A stretch of DNA of 64,000 nt from Tolypothrix bouteillei VB521301 (GCF_000760695.4 NZ_JHEG04000001.1:9186935-9250934), one strand, 5' to 3'. Shown: positions 39,692 to 47,351, counted from the first letter of the stretch. The notes: generated from the sequence alone by a model not told the origin. Numbers and translations are program-made.

Positions 39692-39808
39692 GTTTTAAAC
39701 GTTGAGCAAGTTCCAAAGCGAATTTGAATTGTTAATTCTGCCATTGCGATTGCTTCCTTAGTGCCTGTCGGCGTGTCTTTTCTCCTAATTATAGCTTTAC
39801 TACCCTTC

Positions 39809-40044
39809 AAGGCTACGGTGTACACACAAGTCTCCTAAAATGCCTTCTGGCAGTTTCGATCCCCCCTAGCCCCCCTTAAAAAGGGGGGAAAATTTTTCAA
39901 GTCCCCTAATTTATTAGGGGTTTTAGGAAGATCTCTAAAGATGTGTATACACCGTAGCCTTAAAAAGGGGGGGAAATTATTCAATTACCCCAATATATCC
40001 GGGTTTTAGGGAGATCTCTAAAGATGTGTGTACACCGTAGCCTT
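39809..40044. repeat. Inverted and tandem dispersed repeats
   Basis: AAGGCTACGGTGTACACACA (39809-39828) is the exact reverse complement of 40025-40044, and a near copy sits at 39942-39961. Between them are tandem units of ATCTCTAAAGATGTGT(A/G)TACACCG, G-runs and CCCC(A/T)A(A/T)TTAT(T/C)(A/G)GGG hairpins. The block looks like a non-autonomous palindromic element that has inserted into itself. No gene is seen in 39692-40376. Confidence 0.7.
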
Positions 40045-40132
40045 AAAAAGGGGGGAAAATACTCTTAAAGTCCCCAATTTATCGGGGGATTTAGGGGGAG
40101 CTTGAATGTTTTGCTACTGATGAAAGGACTTT
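40045..40132. repeat. Dispersed repeat shared with 49658-49753
   Basis: The segment with GGAAAATACTCTTAAAGTCC, an ATCGGGGGATTTAGG hairpin and GAATGTTTTGCTACTGATGA is repeated at about 49660-49753, where it again ends in GGACTTTTCAAACAT. This identifies a two-copy (or more) dispersed element whose right end is near TTTTCAAACAT. Confidence 0.75.
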
Positions 40133-40230
40133 TCAAACATCCTCTTAGGGCAATCCGATAAAAGCTTGTAAATTTGTTGACTCAAACATCCTCTTAGGGC
40201 AATCCAATCAAAGCTTGTAAATTTGTTGAC
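40133..40230 (+). repeat. Two 49-bp direct repeats
   Basis: TCAAACATCCTCTTAGGGCA begins both copies (40133 and 40182); they continue with AATCC..AAAGCTTGTAAATTTGTTGAC and differ at a few positions. Only two adjacent copies with no spacers are present, so this is not a CRISPR. Confidence 0.8.
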
Positions 40231-40376
40231 ACTGAGACAGTATGCGGAGCTTCATCGCTAAACGTTACTAAGATTAAAGAAAGCACTGCTACTACCAGAG
40301 CATACCAATTATGACCGATAATTATCTGCGTTCGTCAGCGTTGATCTACGGTTAAAGATTTTCCAGGAGAAAAACA

Positions 40377-40721
40377 ATGTCAGATTTCCAAGATTTTCTA
40401 AGACACCAATTTGCATACGTAGCCATAGGAGAGTTTAAACCGGGCAAATTTGAAGAAGCCAAGCGACTCTACGAACAAGCAGTAGGAACCTATACCCATG
40501 GCTTCAAAGGAGCATACCTTCTCCAAGAACCGGGAACTGATAAAGGAATCGCTGTTATTTTTTGGGAAAACGTTGAAGATATGGATACCAACCACAGCGA
40601 AGCTTACGATAACATCCTCAAAGAAATGTTGCCTTTGTTTGTTAAAGCTCCAACAACTTTTTTCCATGAGGTTGTCTGCGAAATTCAACCCCAAGAAGAA
40701 CAAAGTGTCAAAAGCAATTAG
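40377..40721 (+). CDS. Dimeric alpha/beta-barrel (ABM-like) protein
   Basis: A 114-residue protein with the pattern of ferredoxin-like antibiotic-biosynthesis-monooxygenase/Dabb domains: strand FAYVAIGEFKPGKFEEAKRLYEQAV, strand GFKGAYLLQEPG, strand GIAVIFWENVEDMD, helix, and final strand TFFHEVVCEIQ. GGAG lies shortly before the ATG. Members bind haem or small ligands, or act as oxygenases; none can be assigned here. Monocistronic, followed by a hairpin. Confidence 0.72.
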   Translation: MSDFQDFLRHQFAYVAIGEFKPGKFEEAKRLYEQAVGTYTHGFKGAYLLQEPGTDKGIAVIFWENVEDMDTNHSEAYDNILKEMLPLFVKAPTTFFHEVVCEIQPQEEQSVKSN

Positions 40722-40814
40722 TATCCAGTTCGGGTAAACACTTATACTCGGTTTGTAGTTACTATGCCTGCGAGCGCTGTTAGGAATACCGCCAGTTGGA
40801 CACCGCAGCTACGA

Positions 40815-40839
40815 ACTTATGACTTTATCAGTCATAAGT
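40815..40839. terminator. 10-bp hairpin downstream of ABM-like gene
   Basis: ACTTATGACT (40815-40824) pairs exactly with AGTCATAAGT (40830-40839) with a 5-nt loop, about 95 bp after the gene. No T-run follows; the element could end or stabilise the transcript. Confidence 0.45.
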
Positions 40840-40999
40840 CGAACATGATATAAAAGCAATCCTTGAAACAAAAAATCTTGATATAGTGCCTGCCCGTAAT
40901 TGAAAAATTGGGTGGGCATCTCATTAACAGTGAAATGACATAACAAAAAAGTAATATTTTATACAAAAATATTCACTAGCTGCTACCTTTTGTTAGTTT

Positions 41000-41410
41000 T
41001 TAAGGTAGGTTTGGCATATGTACAAATTCCAGTTTGATGCTATCTGGGTCAGCAAAGTAAAAAGCGTAATAACCAGGAGCGTAGTGGTTGTACTCCGCAG
41101 GTGAGTCCAAAATTGTACCGCCTAGAGCCAGAACAATTTGGTACAGTCGATCGACTTCCTCTCGACTTTCAGCATTAAAAGCAAGGTGATGCAGCCCAGG
41201 GGAATAGCGATCGTGCGTTTTGTTGGGAGAATCCGGACGGCTGTTGTAAATTAAGAAAGCTCCTCCATTTTCCAACCACCACATCGTAAAATACTCATTT
41301 TTTTCTACTTTTTGGTATCCCATGAATTGTAAAATTTGGTCGTAAAATGGTTCGGATTTGGTGCGATCGCTTACCGTCAAAGATAAGTGGTTGATTGTAC
41401 CTAAAGTCAT
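41000..41410 (-). CDS. VOC/glyoxalase-fold protein
   Basis: A 136-residue single VOC module pair: NHLSLTVSDRTKSEPFYDQIL at the N-terminus, LHHLAFNAESREEVDRLYQ in the middle and GYYAFYFADPDSIKLEFVHMP at the end. His8, His74-75 and the final Glu are placed as metal ligands of the family. It may be a glyoxalase/bleomycin-resistance-type dioxygenase or isomerase; substrate unknown. Transcribed alone. Confidence 0.88.
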   Translation of the reverse strand: MTLGTINHLSLTVSDRTKSEPFYDQILQFMGYQKVEKNEYFTMWWLENGGAFLIYNSRPDSPNKTHDRYSPGLHHLAFNAESREEVDRLYQIVLALGGTILDSPAEYNHYAPGYYAFYFADPDSIKLEFVHMPNLP

Positions 41411-41579
41411 AGCAGCTTACCAAGCAGTTATTTGTGCTAACTTTATATTAGTATTTTTGTTCTTATATGAGAAGTAATTTGTTAGCTTATAACATCTGCG
41501 CCATTATAACTTGTGGGGTCGGTTTTGTTATTGTATAGCCGTCCTAAATGAAATATAAAAATAAGAGTGAAGACTGCTA

Positions 41580-41623
41580 ATTGCTAATAGCTCATGGTCA
41601 AAAAGCAATTAGCTATTAGCAAT
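41580..41623. terminator. 13-bp inverted repeat after the fibrillin gene
   Basis: ATTGCTAATAGCT (41580-41592) pairs with AGCTATTAGCAAT (41611-41623). It lies 46-89 bp downstream of the minus-strand PAP gene and upstream of the VOC gene; a T-run is found only on the plus strand side (41628-41634). Probable transcript end. Confidence 0.4.
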
Positions 41624-41668
41624 CCAACTTTTTTCCAAATGATTTAGGATTGTTATATAATTTGTGTT

Positions 41669-42322
41669 TCAACCCGAATAGCCAGAATTAGCAAAATCGT
41701 TGGATTTAGTCAGAATGAACAAACTTCCATCTCCCCCTCGCCCAATTCTTAATGTTTCATCTAAGTAAGTAATATCTAGAGTAGGTACTCTGTTGGTAGG
41801 ATTATTAGCTGGAACAACCTTAAATGGATTGAGTTGGGGAGTTGCGATACCAACAACCTTCTCAATAGACAGGTAGCGTTTGTCAAAATAGACATTAATG
41901 CGTTTGTGCGGGGAATCTGATGACTCTGTTTGGGCTGGCTCAAAACGAGCTGTCACTTTGACAAATCCTGATACCAATCCCAGGGGATGTTTAACACGAG
42001 CTATATTAAAAAATAATTTATTTGCAACATCAATCACCTGATAAACTTTGCCCAACTTTAATCCTAATGGGAGAGAGGCTAAAGAACGGATTTCTCTGGC
42101 AGTAGAATATTTTAGTTGCCAAGCTCCATTGAGCAAAGAAGTGGCGTAGAGTAGGGGATTGGGATTGGGATTGACACTTTCTAATTCTATTGTCAATTGT
42201 TCGATTTCTGCGGTACGGGTTTTGTCTGGGTTCAAATTGGTAATAGGAGAACCATCGCCTTGGGTATCAATTTTCTCAAGCGAGGTTTGTAACTTTTCCT
42301 TAACTGCGAGTTGAGTATTCAA
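41669..42322 (-). CDS. PAP/fibrillin (plastid lipid-associated) family protein
   Basis: A 217-residue fibrillin-type protein. The core motif SLLNGAWQLKYSTAREIRSLASLPLGLKLGKVYQVIDV and the C-terminal VPTLDITYLDETLRIGRGGDGSLFILTK (both shown here in part) are diagnostic of the PAP_fibrillin family, which associates with thylakoid lipid bodies and carotenoid or isoprenoid carriers. No ATG occurs near the N-terminus, so the TTG at 42322 is the best start, with a leading AAAGTAGAAAGC. Monocistronic. Confidence 0.85.
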   Translation of the reverse strand: MNTQLAVKEKLQTSLEKIDTQGDGSPITNLNPDKTRTAEIEQLTIELESVNPNPNPLLYATSLLNGAWQLKYSTAREIRSLASLPLGLKLGKVYQVIDVANKLFFNIARVKHPLGLVSGFVKVTARFEPAQTESSDSPHKRINVYFDKRYLSIEKVVGIATPQLNPFKVVPANNPTNRVPTLDITYLDETLRIGRGGDGSLFILTKSNDFANSGYSG

Positions 42323-42633
42323 GGCTTTCTACTTTCTTTCGATAGCTTATGGCTTTTATGCTAAAACGTCATTTCCGTTTCATTTATAAATTTTTGTATA
42401 GATACAGTTGCTTTATGCTGCCATTGTTGACATTTGGCTGCGATATATGTTTGTAAAAAGCAGTTGGTTGGACTGGGGGTTTATCGCATTAATGTTGATA
42501 GGTGAAACGAATGAAAGTTACATTTAAATTCAGCATAAAAGTTTTGAGCAAAATGACAAAATGCTGGTTCGATTTCTTTTTTATTTTGTTTGACCAATAT
42601 CATAATGCAATTCGTCTAAACTTATCTGAGTCG

Positions 42634-42762
42634 TTATCCACTGATTCACAAAGCTCAAAGCACTTTCAGGAGCCTTCCACAACTGCAAACCTCAGTTATT
42701 GATGAAGATCGGTATACCCGTTTCACAATGACCTATCTAACGCGTGCCATTCCTTCTTAATA
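42634..42762 (+). pseudogene. Decayed duplicate of the EF-G-IV/GUN4 gene start
   Basis: The segment reads R-YPLIHKAQSTFRSLPQLQTS-VIDEDRY..., against YPLIHKPKSDFRSLPQVQTS-IIGEGQY in the gene at 45409; the DNA match is close over about 75 bp (TTATCCACTGATTCACAAA.. onward) and then decays. No ATG aligns and the frame ends by 42762. It is a truncated remnant of the last gene of the adjacent operon, located before the first gene. Confidence 0.8.
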
Positions 42763-42787
42763 GTGCCTAAAATCGTCGAACGATCGC

Positions 42788-42816
42788 TTGCCATTCAAGC
42801 ATAATCTTTTTATAAT
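42788..42816 (+). promoter_or_regulatory. Sigma70-type promoter of the five-gene operon
   Basis: TTGCCA (42788-42793) and TATAAT (42811-42816) are separated by exactly 17 bp, 28 bp before the first ATG at 42844. The -10 is a perfect consensus and the -35 matches four of six, which makes this the best promoter in the window. Confidence 0.65.
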
Positions 42817-42843
42817 ACAAAAATAATACATAAAAATCCAGAC

Positions 42844-43143
42844 ATGAATCCATTACGACAGGGAGACGTGTTGCTCATCCCCACAAAGCAACAGCAATCT
42901 ACAGGAAAAAAACTTCCTCACCTCACCTTGGCTGAAGGGGAAGTGACAGGTCACAAGCACCGCATTACAGATGGAAGTGCCCAACTTTACGAAGAAGATG
43001 GGACTTTGTACTTGCAGGTGCTGTCAGAAACTGCATTGCTCAGCCATGAGGAACATAAAGAAATAGCAATTCCCAGGGGTGTGTGGATGGTGAGGATACA
43101 AAGAGAATACGAACCGGCTGGTTGGAGATATGTTGCAGATTAA
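42844..43143 (+). CDS. Small conserved protein of the DUF6745 operon
   Basis: A 99-residue, beta-rich protein beginning MNPLRQGDVLLIP and containing GEVTGHKHRI, an LYEEDGTLYLQV strand and HEEHKEI near the end, with QREYEP before the C-terminus. Small proteins with this RQGDVL / GE.TGH.H / HEEH pattern are common and often sit next to DUF6745 genes; the His/Glu motifs could form a ligand or metal site, but no activity is known. The last codons overlap the next gene by 14 bp, so translation is coupled. It is the first gene of the five-gene operon. Confidence 0.8.
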   Translation: MNPLRQGDVLLIPTKQQQSTGKKLPHLTLAEGEVTGHKHRITDGSAQLYEEDGTLYLQVLSETALLSHEEHKEIAIPRGVWMVRIQREYEPAGWRYVAD

Positions 43144-44188
43144 ACTGACAACCGAACAACAAGCGCTGATTTCAACTTACCGGGACAAGTGGTGCAAGTT
43201 GGCTCTTTCCACTCAAGAGGTTGAAATCGAGCAAGCCACAACTGCTGTGGAAGCAATTTACAGTTTGATGGGTAAGCCCAAACCCAGCGTCTTTTATTTT
43301 GCCAGCCCCATCGCGGCTATAGAACAATTTGACTTTTTAAAGATTTGGGGAAACCAAACAATCGATATTGAAACTCAGTTAATACAGAGTGTTAGAAAAC
43401 AACTCAGTCACGAACTTTGGTTGGAACTGCATTCAAAGCTGTATGAAGCATTGCACCAGGAGTTGTGGAACTCAATTGGGCGGAGAATTTACACTGCGGT
43501 TGTGGAGCAATCGCAGTTGATACACTCTTTAAATGACGAAGATGCATCCAGTTACTTCAATCCCGCCCAAGACTGCGTTCCAACTGAATATTTGGTTTCA
43601 ATGGCTTGCTTGTTCGACTTTTGCTATTCGGTTCTCAACTGTTCTATTAACCGAGAGTTATGGCAGGCTTATCAATTGTTGGTTCAGCATTGCGGTTGGC
43701 TGTGGACTTATGAAGGGGTGTGTTTGGTGTGCGATCGCCCTTACCATCTTGAGAGAGATTCTCAAGGATTGCTCCACGGTGAAGGACACCCGGCAATTCA
43801 ACTCAGAGATGGTTTCAGTAGTATTTATGCTTATCATGGCGTGATATTACCGGAAAAATACGGTATGGTACATCCAAACAAATGGCGATCTCAATGGCTG
43901 CTAACAGAAAACAATGCCGAATTGCGGCGGGTTTTGATCCAAGGTATTGGCTACTCCAAAATTTGCCAAGAACTGCAAGCTAAGAAACTAGATACTTGGC
44001 AGGAATACAGGTTATTAAAAATTGATGCCATTAATGATGTAGAACCCATTCACCTGCTAGCAATGACCTGTCCCAGTACCGCCCACGTACACGCTTTGAG
44101 AGTCCCTCCGGATATTACCAGTGCAAGAGAAGCCATTCGTTGGGTGAATTGGGGGATCGATCCCACTGAATTTAGCTTACAAACTTAA
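43130..44188 (+). CDS. DUF6745 domain protein
   Basis: A 352-residue protein. The C-terminal half (about 185-350) matches DUF6745: CGWLWTYEGVCLVCDRP, LHGEGHPAIQLRDGFSSIYAYHGV, LLTENNAELRRVLIQGIGY and LRVPPDITSAREAIRWVNWG. The N-terminal part is an unrecognised helical region (QIKLTTEQQALISTYRDKW start). DUF6745 proteins are widespread in actinobacteria and cyanobacteria, and have no established function. The gene overlaps the first gene by 14 bp, ends 4 bp before the TIM-barrel gene, and so is firmly embedded in the operon. Confidence 0.85.
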   Translation: MLQIKLTTEQQALISTYRDKWCKLALSTQEVEIEQATTAVEAIYSLMGKPKPSVFYFASPIAAIEQFDFLKIWGNQTIDIETQLIQSVRKQLSHELWLELHSKLYEALHQELWNSIGRRIYTAVVEQSQLIHSLNDEDASSYFNPAQDCVPTEYLVSMACLFDFCYSVLNCSINRELWQAYQLLVQHCGWLWTYEGVCLVCDRPYHLERDSQGLLHGEGHPAIQLRDGFSSIYAYHGVILPEKYGMVHPNKWRSQWLLTENNAELRRVLIQGIGYSKICQELQAKKLDTWQEYRLLKIDAINDVEPIHLLAMTCPSTAHVHALRVPPDITSAREAIRWVNWGIDPTEFSLQT

Positions 44189-44192
44189 GGTT

Positions 44193-44864
44193 ATGTTGTA
44201 TCTTGCTCTCTCGTGTCTCCAAGGAAGACCCATGCAATCAGCGGCTGAAGAATTACTCAGCTTGGGTATAGGTGGCTTGCAGCTGACACCTGGGTTGGTT
44301 CCAACTGAAGGCTTTCAGGATTGGCTGGAGGAAAAACAAATTTCAGTCCGTACCCATCATGGTTTTAGCTGGCGTCGGTTGAGAGCCAAAGTGTGGAGCG
44401 ACAATGGCGATTGTGTTGTTAATTCAAATTCGATACATCCTCCTCTCAAGAACCATCCATGTGCTAAGTTGTGGGACAGTCGAGTTAAGCTGGGCGATTA
44501 CCATCATTTGATTCTAGAAACCATGTATCCAGAGTACTGCTTGGGTAATGGCGAAGAAGTAGCTTGGGCAATGGATTTGGGTTTGCAGCTGGCGGTTGAT
44601 GTGTCTCACGTTTACATTCAGTTATGCCAGGGGGCGATGAGTGAAAACGTTTGGAGGCGCTTGCAAGAATACGAGGGCCTTCAGGAATTACACGTATCAA
44701 GTAATACCGGAAGTGCTGATATACACCAGCCCATTACCAAAGATACTTTTGGTTTGGATTGGGTAAAAGAGCGATCTGGTGATGGAATACCCGTCATTTT
44801 GGAGTGCTACTTGCACAAACTTTCTTTAGCACAACGTACCGAACAAGTAGAACAATGGAACTAG
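44193..44864 (+). CDS. TIM-barrel metalloenzyme-like protein
   Basis: A 223-residue protein with the xylose-isomerase-like / endonuclease-IV-like barrel signature. The candidate metal ligands appear in order at strand ends: His55-His56 in VRTHHGF, Glu109 in LILETMYP, Asp136 and His139 in AVDVSHV, His167 in ELHVSS, Asp176 and His178 in SADIHQP, and Glu204 in VILECY. So a divalent-metal-dependent hydrolase, isomerase or nuclease is plausible. It is shorter than typical family members and the substrate is unknown. Its end overlaps the next start by 10 bp. Confidence 0.78.
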   Translation: MLYLALSCLQGRPMQSAAEELLSLGIGGLQLTPGLVPTEGFQDWLEEKQISVRTHHGFSWRRLRAKVWSDNGDCVVNSNSIHPPLKNHPCAKLWDSRVKLGDYHHLILETMYPEYCLGNGEEVAWAMDLGLQLAVDVSHVYIQLCQGAMSENVWRRLQEYEGLQELHVSSNTGSADIHQPITKDTFGLDWVKERSGDGIPVILECYLHKLSLAQRTEQVEQWN

Positions 44865-45406
44865 AACACCTTTACACGAAAAAGCAAGCAGCACAAATGC
44901 GGCAAAAGTTGATGGATGAGTTTGTCATCCCTGTTGTGCAAATGAACTTTCAAAAATATCCCTCCTTGCGATCGGCGGCAATGATGGTGGCTCAGTACTG
45001 GAGTGATGAGGCATCAGATGCGGTTCATTATTGCTTGATTTACTCTGTTTTAGATACCCCCGATTTTGAAGCAGCCGCTCGGGCAGAAGTTGATTATGAT
45101 GACGACACTGTTAACCTGCCCAATCTCGGGCGTTTGGAGTATCGAGTTTATTGTGTAGAGCGCAATGGAGAAACAATTTACTGGCCGGAGAACCTTGATT
45201 CCATTCCTGCATTTGCTGCTTTTTGCAAAGAAGGTTGCCATCAATGTATGGACGCTTTTGAAGCTTATACTCCCTACGCCATACTCCGCCGCCAAGAAGA
45301 TGCGATAAGCTGTACCCAGCTTGCGCCAAGGGCGATCGCAGTTGAGGTAGTTGGGAAAATGCTGCGTCCTTGGCTCGATGGAATTAAGCCGGATTGGGTA
45401 AGGTAG
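44855..45406 (+). CDS. Operon protein of unknown function, 183 residues
   Basis: Read from the ATG at 44855, which overlaps the end of the TIM-barrel gene. The first half is helical (QAAQMRQKLMDEFVIPVVQM, AAMMVAQYWSDEASDAVHY); the second has strands (LEYRVYCVERNGETIYW), a cysteine pair in FCKEGCHQCMDAF and helical end. The C-EGC-x2-C cluster might bind metal. I do not recognise the family. It ends 2 bp before the final gene; all five genes share this tight spacing. Confidence 0.75.
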   Translation: MELEHLYTKKQAAQMRQKLMDEFVIPVVQMNFQKYPSLRSAAMMVAQYWSDEASDAVHYCLIYSVLDTPDFEAAARAEVDYDDDTVNLPNLGRLEYRVYCVERNGETIYWPENLDSIPAFAAFCKEGCHQCMDAFEAYTPYAILRRQEDAISCTQLAPRAIAVEVVGKMLRPWLDGIKPDWVR

Positions 45407-45408
45407 GA

Positions 45409-46407
45409 ATGAGCCATTATCCACTGATTCACAAACCTAAAAGCGATTTCAGGAGCCTTCCACAGGTGCAAACCTCGATTATTGGTGAAGGTCAATATAT
45501 TCGTGCAGATGGTCATGGTTACGGACACGTCATTCTTCAGTTGGAACCGAATCCAAATACAGATGGGTGTTTTATGTTGTGGTCAGTTACCCAAAACCAC
45601 ATCCCAAACTTTAATCGTGAATACTTAATCACAGAGTCTTATTTGAAGGCTGTTTATCAAGGGTTGTGTGAAGCGCTTGTTGAAGAAGTAGAAGATTACC
45701 GCTACACGCAATATGTGCCCTTTCCTTATCAAAACACGAATGTCAGAATTACAGGAGGCTCTTACCATCCCATTGATTCCCGAGCTTCTTCGTTTCAAAT
45801 AGCTGCTTATATTGCTCTAGCTCGGGCTGTTTCCCAGTTACCGGACAGCCCTTTATACTTGCAAGAAATCCCCTGCTTGCAACCGAGACGTAAACCTCAA
45901 CCAAAGGTGCTAATGGCTGAATTGAATAACATTCCACAAAAGTATCGCAATTTGCACGAGTTTCTGCAAGCCGGATACTGGAAGAATGCAGACAGTGAAA
46001 CTCGCAAGCTGGTATTTGAACTGGCTGGAGGAGAATATTCCATTCGAGATGATGATTACTGGTTACCGTTAAAAGGAATTTTGAACATTGCAGAAGCAGA
46101 TGTACAGATAATCGATCGACTGTGGATAACATACAGCCAGGGGCGATTTGGATTTAGCGTTCAAAAACAAATTTTTTTGGAGTGCGGTGGCAAACTAGGT
46201 CTAAGAGATGAGAAAGAAGTGTGGGAAAAATTTGGCGATCGCGTGGGTTGGAGATTAGATAAAAATCGATGGGTTTGGCTGGAAGACGTTCAATTTAATC
46301 TGTGTGCCCGAGTCGGTCATCTTCCTTGTTTGGAATGGTGGGGACTTGGAACGAAGGAAGAAGTTATGCAACTGATTTTGACCAAGGAATTCAAAAGCGA
46401 TTTATAG
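45409..46407 (+). CDS. Fusion of EF-G domain IV-like module and GUN4-like domain
   Basis: A 332-residue protein read from the ATG at 45409; a longer in-frame start at 45394 overlaps the previous stop. Residues about 20-145 follow the pattern of EF-G domain IV: GEGQYIRADGHGYGHVILQLEP, a central ESYLKAVYQGLCEALVEE helix and GGSYHPIDSRASSFQIAAYIALARA, which aligns with the EF-G loop-helix DGSYHxVDSxxxAFKIAAxxAL. Residues about 182-312 match GUN4: FLQAGYWKNADSETRKLVFEL, IDRLWITYSQGRFGFSVQKQIF, VGWRL and RVGHLPCLEWWG. There is no GTPase domain. The domain assignments are by pattern recognition. Partner role in the operon unknown. Confidence 0.8.
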   Translation: MSHYPLIHKPKSDFRSLPQVQTSIIGEGQYIRADGHGYGHVILQLEPNPNTDGCFMLWSVTQNHIPNFNREYLITESYLKAVYQGLCEALVEEVEDYRYTQYVPFPYQNTNVRITGGSYHPIDSRASSFQIAAYIALARAVSQLPDSPLYLQEIPCLQPRRKPQPKVLMAELNNIPQKYRNLHEFLQAGYWKNADSETRKLVFELAGGEYSIRDDDYWLPLKGILNIAEADVQIIDRLWITYSQGRFGFSVQKQIFLECGGKLGLRDEKEVWEKFGDRVGWRLDKNRWVWLEDVQFNLCARVGHLPCLEWWGLGTKEEVMQLILTKEFKSDL

Positions 46408-46439
46408 ATATTGCCCTCAGAATGGAATTCTGGGGCTAT

Positions 46440-46795
46440 ACAAGCAAGCCTGCCTTCGCAGGCTTAAGAGCAGTCCGCGCAGGCGGTGAGTCTAGGGAAA
46501 GCAGGTGGTGAGTCCATTGCTGTAGGCGGGTTTCCCGCACCCTGGCAACTGGCGTATAGCCCTGCGGGCATAGCTTCGCAACGCGAAGCGTCTCCGTCAG
46601 GAGATACCCGGAGGGGTTTCCCGCGCCCTGGGAACTAGCGTATAGCCCTGCGGGCATAGCTTCGCAACGCGTATAGCCCTTACGGGCATAGCCTGCGGCA
46701 TCGCGGAGCGTGCGCTTTGCGCTTAGCGTCTGTGCTCCTGAGATACCCGGAGGGACGAGCGTTTGTATAGCTGCGATTGAGAACATCGCAGGTGT
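46440..46795. repeat. Palindromic intergenic repeat block
   Basis: Repeated CGTATAGCCCTGCGGGCATAG, CTTCGCAACGCGAAGC and GGAGATACCCGGAGGG units alternate in this 350-bp stretch after the operon; the CGTATAGCCC unit appears three times. GGATGCTCCC at the right end recurs at 24560, 34711 and 56497. These are typical Nostocales palindromic repeats with strong hairpins; long frames through them are spurious. The gap 46408-46847 has no other feature. Confidence 0.75.
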
Positions 46796-46847
46796 GGTTT
46801 TTCCAAATTGGGATGCTCCCGTTTTCTACAAGCATTTTTGTTTTTTA

Positions 46848-47351
46848 TTATTTAATCTGTAAAGACATGGATTCTATATCAAAATATTTATCATTCAATT
46901 TATACGCCTTTTTCTCTACTCCATAGGTTTGAAATTTAAAAGATACATAAAGTTGTTTTGCCTTTCTATTATTTGTAACAACATCAAGTAATAAGATTTC
47001 TATCTCATTCATAGTTTTTGCTCTTTTGATTAATTCATTGAGTAATAACTTCCCTATACCTTTTCCCCGAGCTTCTGGTTGAACGTACATAGAGCGAATA
47101 TATGCTTTATGCCTGAGTTTTATTCTTGATTCCTGATGAAATGCAACAATTCCAATTAACTCTTTATCCTCATAATAGCCTAAGATAAAGTTATTGTTGT
47201 CTTCAGGTATTTTATCTCTAAATTCATCTATCGTTTTCCAAGATTCTTCAGTATACATTGAGCCAAAAGAATCTGGATTGTTATATAAAGCTTCTAATCT
47301 AATATTTCTATAATCTTCTGCATCATGTTTTGTTAATTTTCTAATTTCCAT
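46848..47351 (-). CDS. GNAT-family N-acetyltransferase
   Basis: A 167-residue GNAT protein. The ATG at 47351 (MEIRKLTKHDAEDYRNIRLEAL) is the natural start; the frame extends 25 codons further without support. The acetyl-CoA motif A is IRSMYVQPEARGKGIGKLLLNELI, with the Q/RxxGxG/A loop ARGKGIG. The last part has NNRKAKQLYVSFKFQTYG. Substrate unknown. It is AT-rich relative to neighbours and could be recently acquired. Confidence 0.9.
   Translation of the reverse strand: MEIRKLTKHDAEDYRNIRLEALYNNPDSFGSMYTEESWKTIDEFRDKIPEDNNNFILGYYEDKELIGIVAFHQESRIKLRHKAYIRSMYVQPEARGKGIGKLLLNELIKRAKTMNEIEILLLDVVTNNRKAKQLYVSFKFQTYGVEKKAYKLNDKYFDIESMSLQIK

Larger units (their letters stand above)
42323..42843. 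other. Leader region upstream of the five-gene operon
   Basis: About 520 bp. It contains the decayed copy of the start of the operon's last gene (42634-42762) and a promoter for the operon (42788-42816). A 66-codon frame over 42502-42702 partly overlaps the decayed copy in another frame and is not supported. Confidence 0.6.

Noticed and set aside
39840..40230. Tandem repeats considered as a CRISPR array
   Set aside because: Units are unequal, contain their own hairpins, are not separated by unique spacers of constant length, and partly recur at 49658-49753.
42502..42702. 66-codon frame upstream of the five-gene operon
   Set aside because: Its end reads the decayed gene copy in a wrong frame, and there is no ribosome-binding site or homology in the rest.
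46302..46786. Frames over the repeat block after the EF-G IV-GUN4 gene
   Set aside because: They consist of translated palindromic repeats (GGFPAPWQ-type) on both strands.
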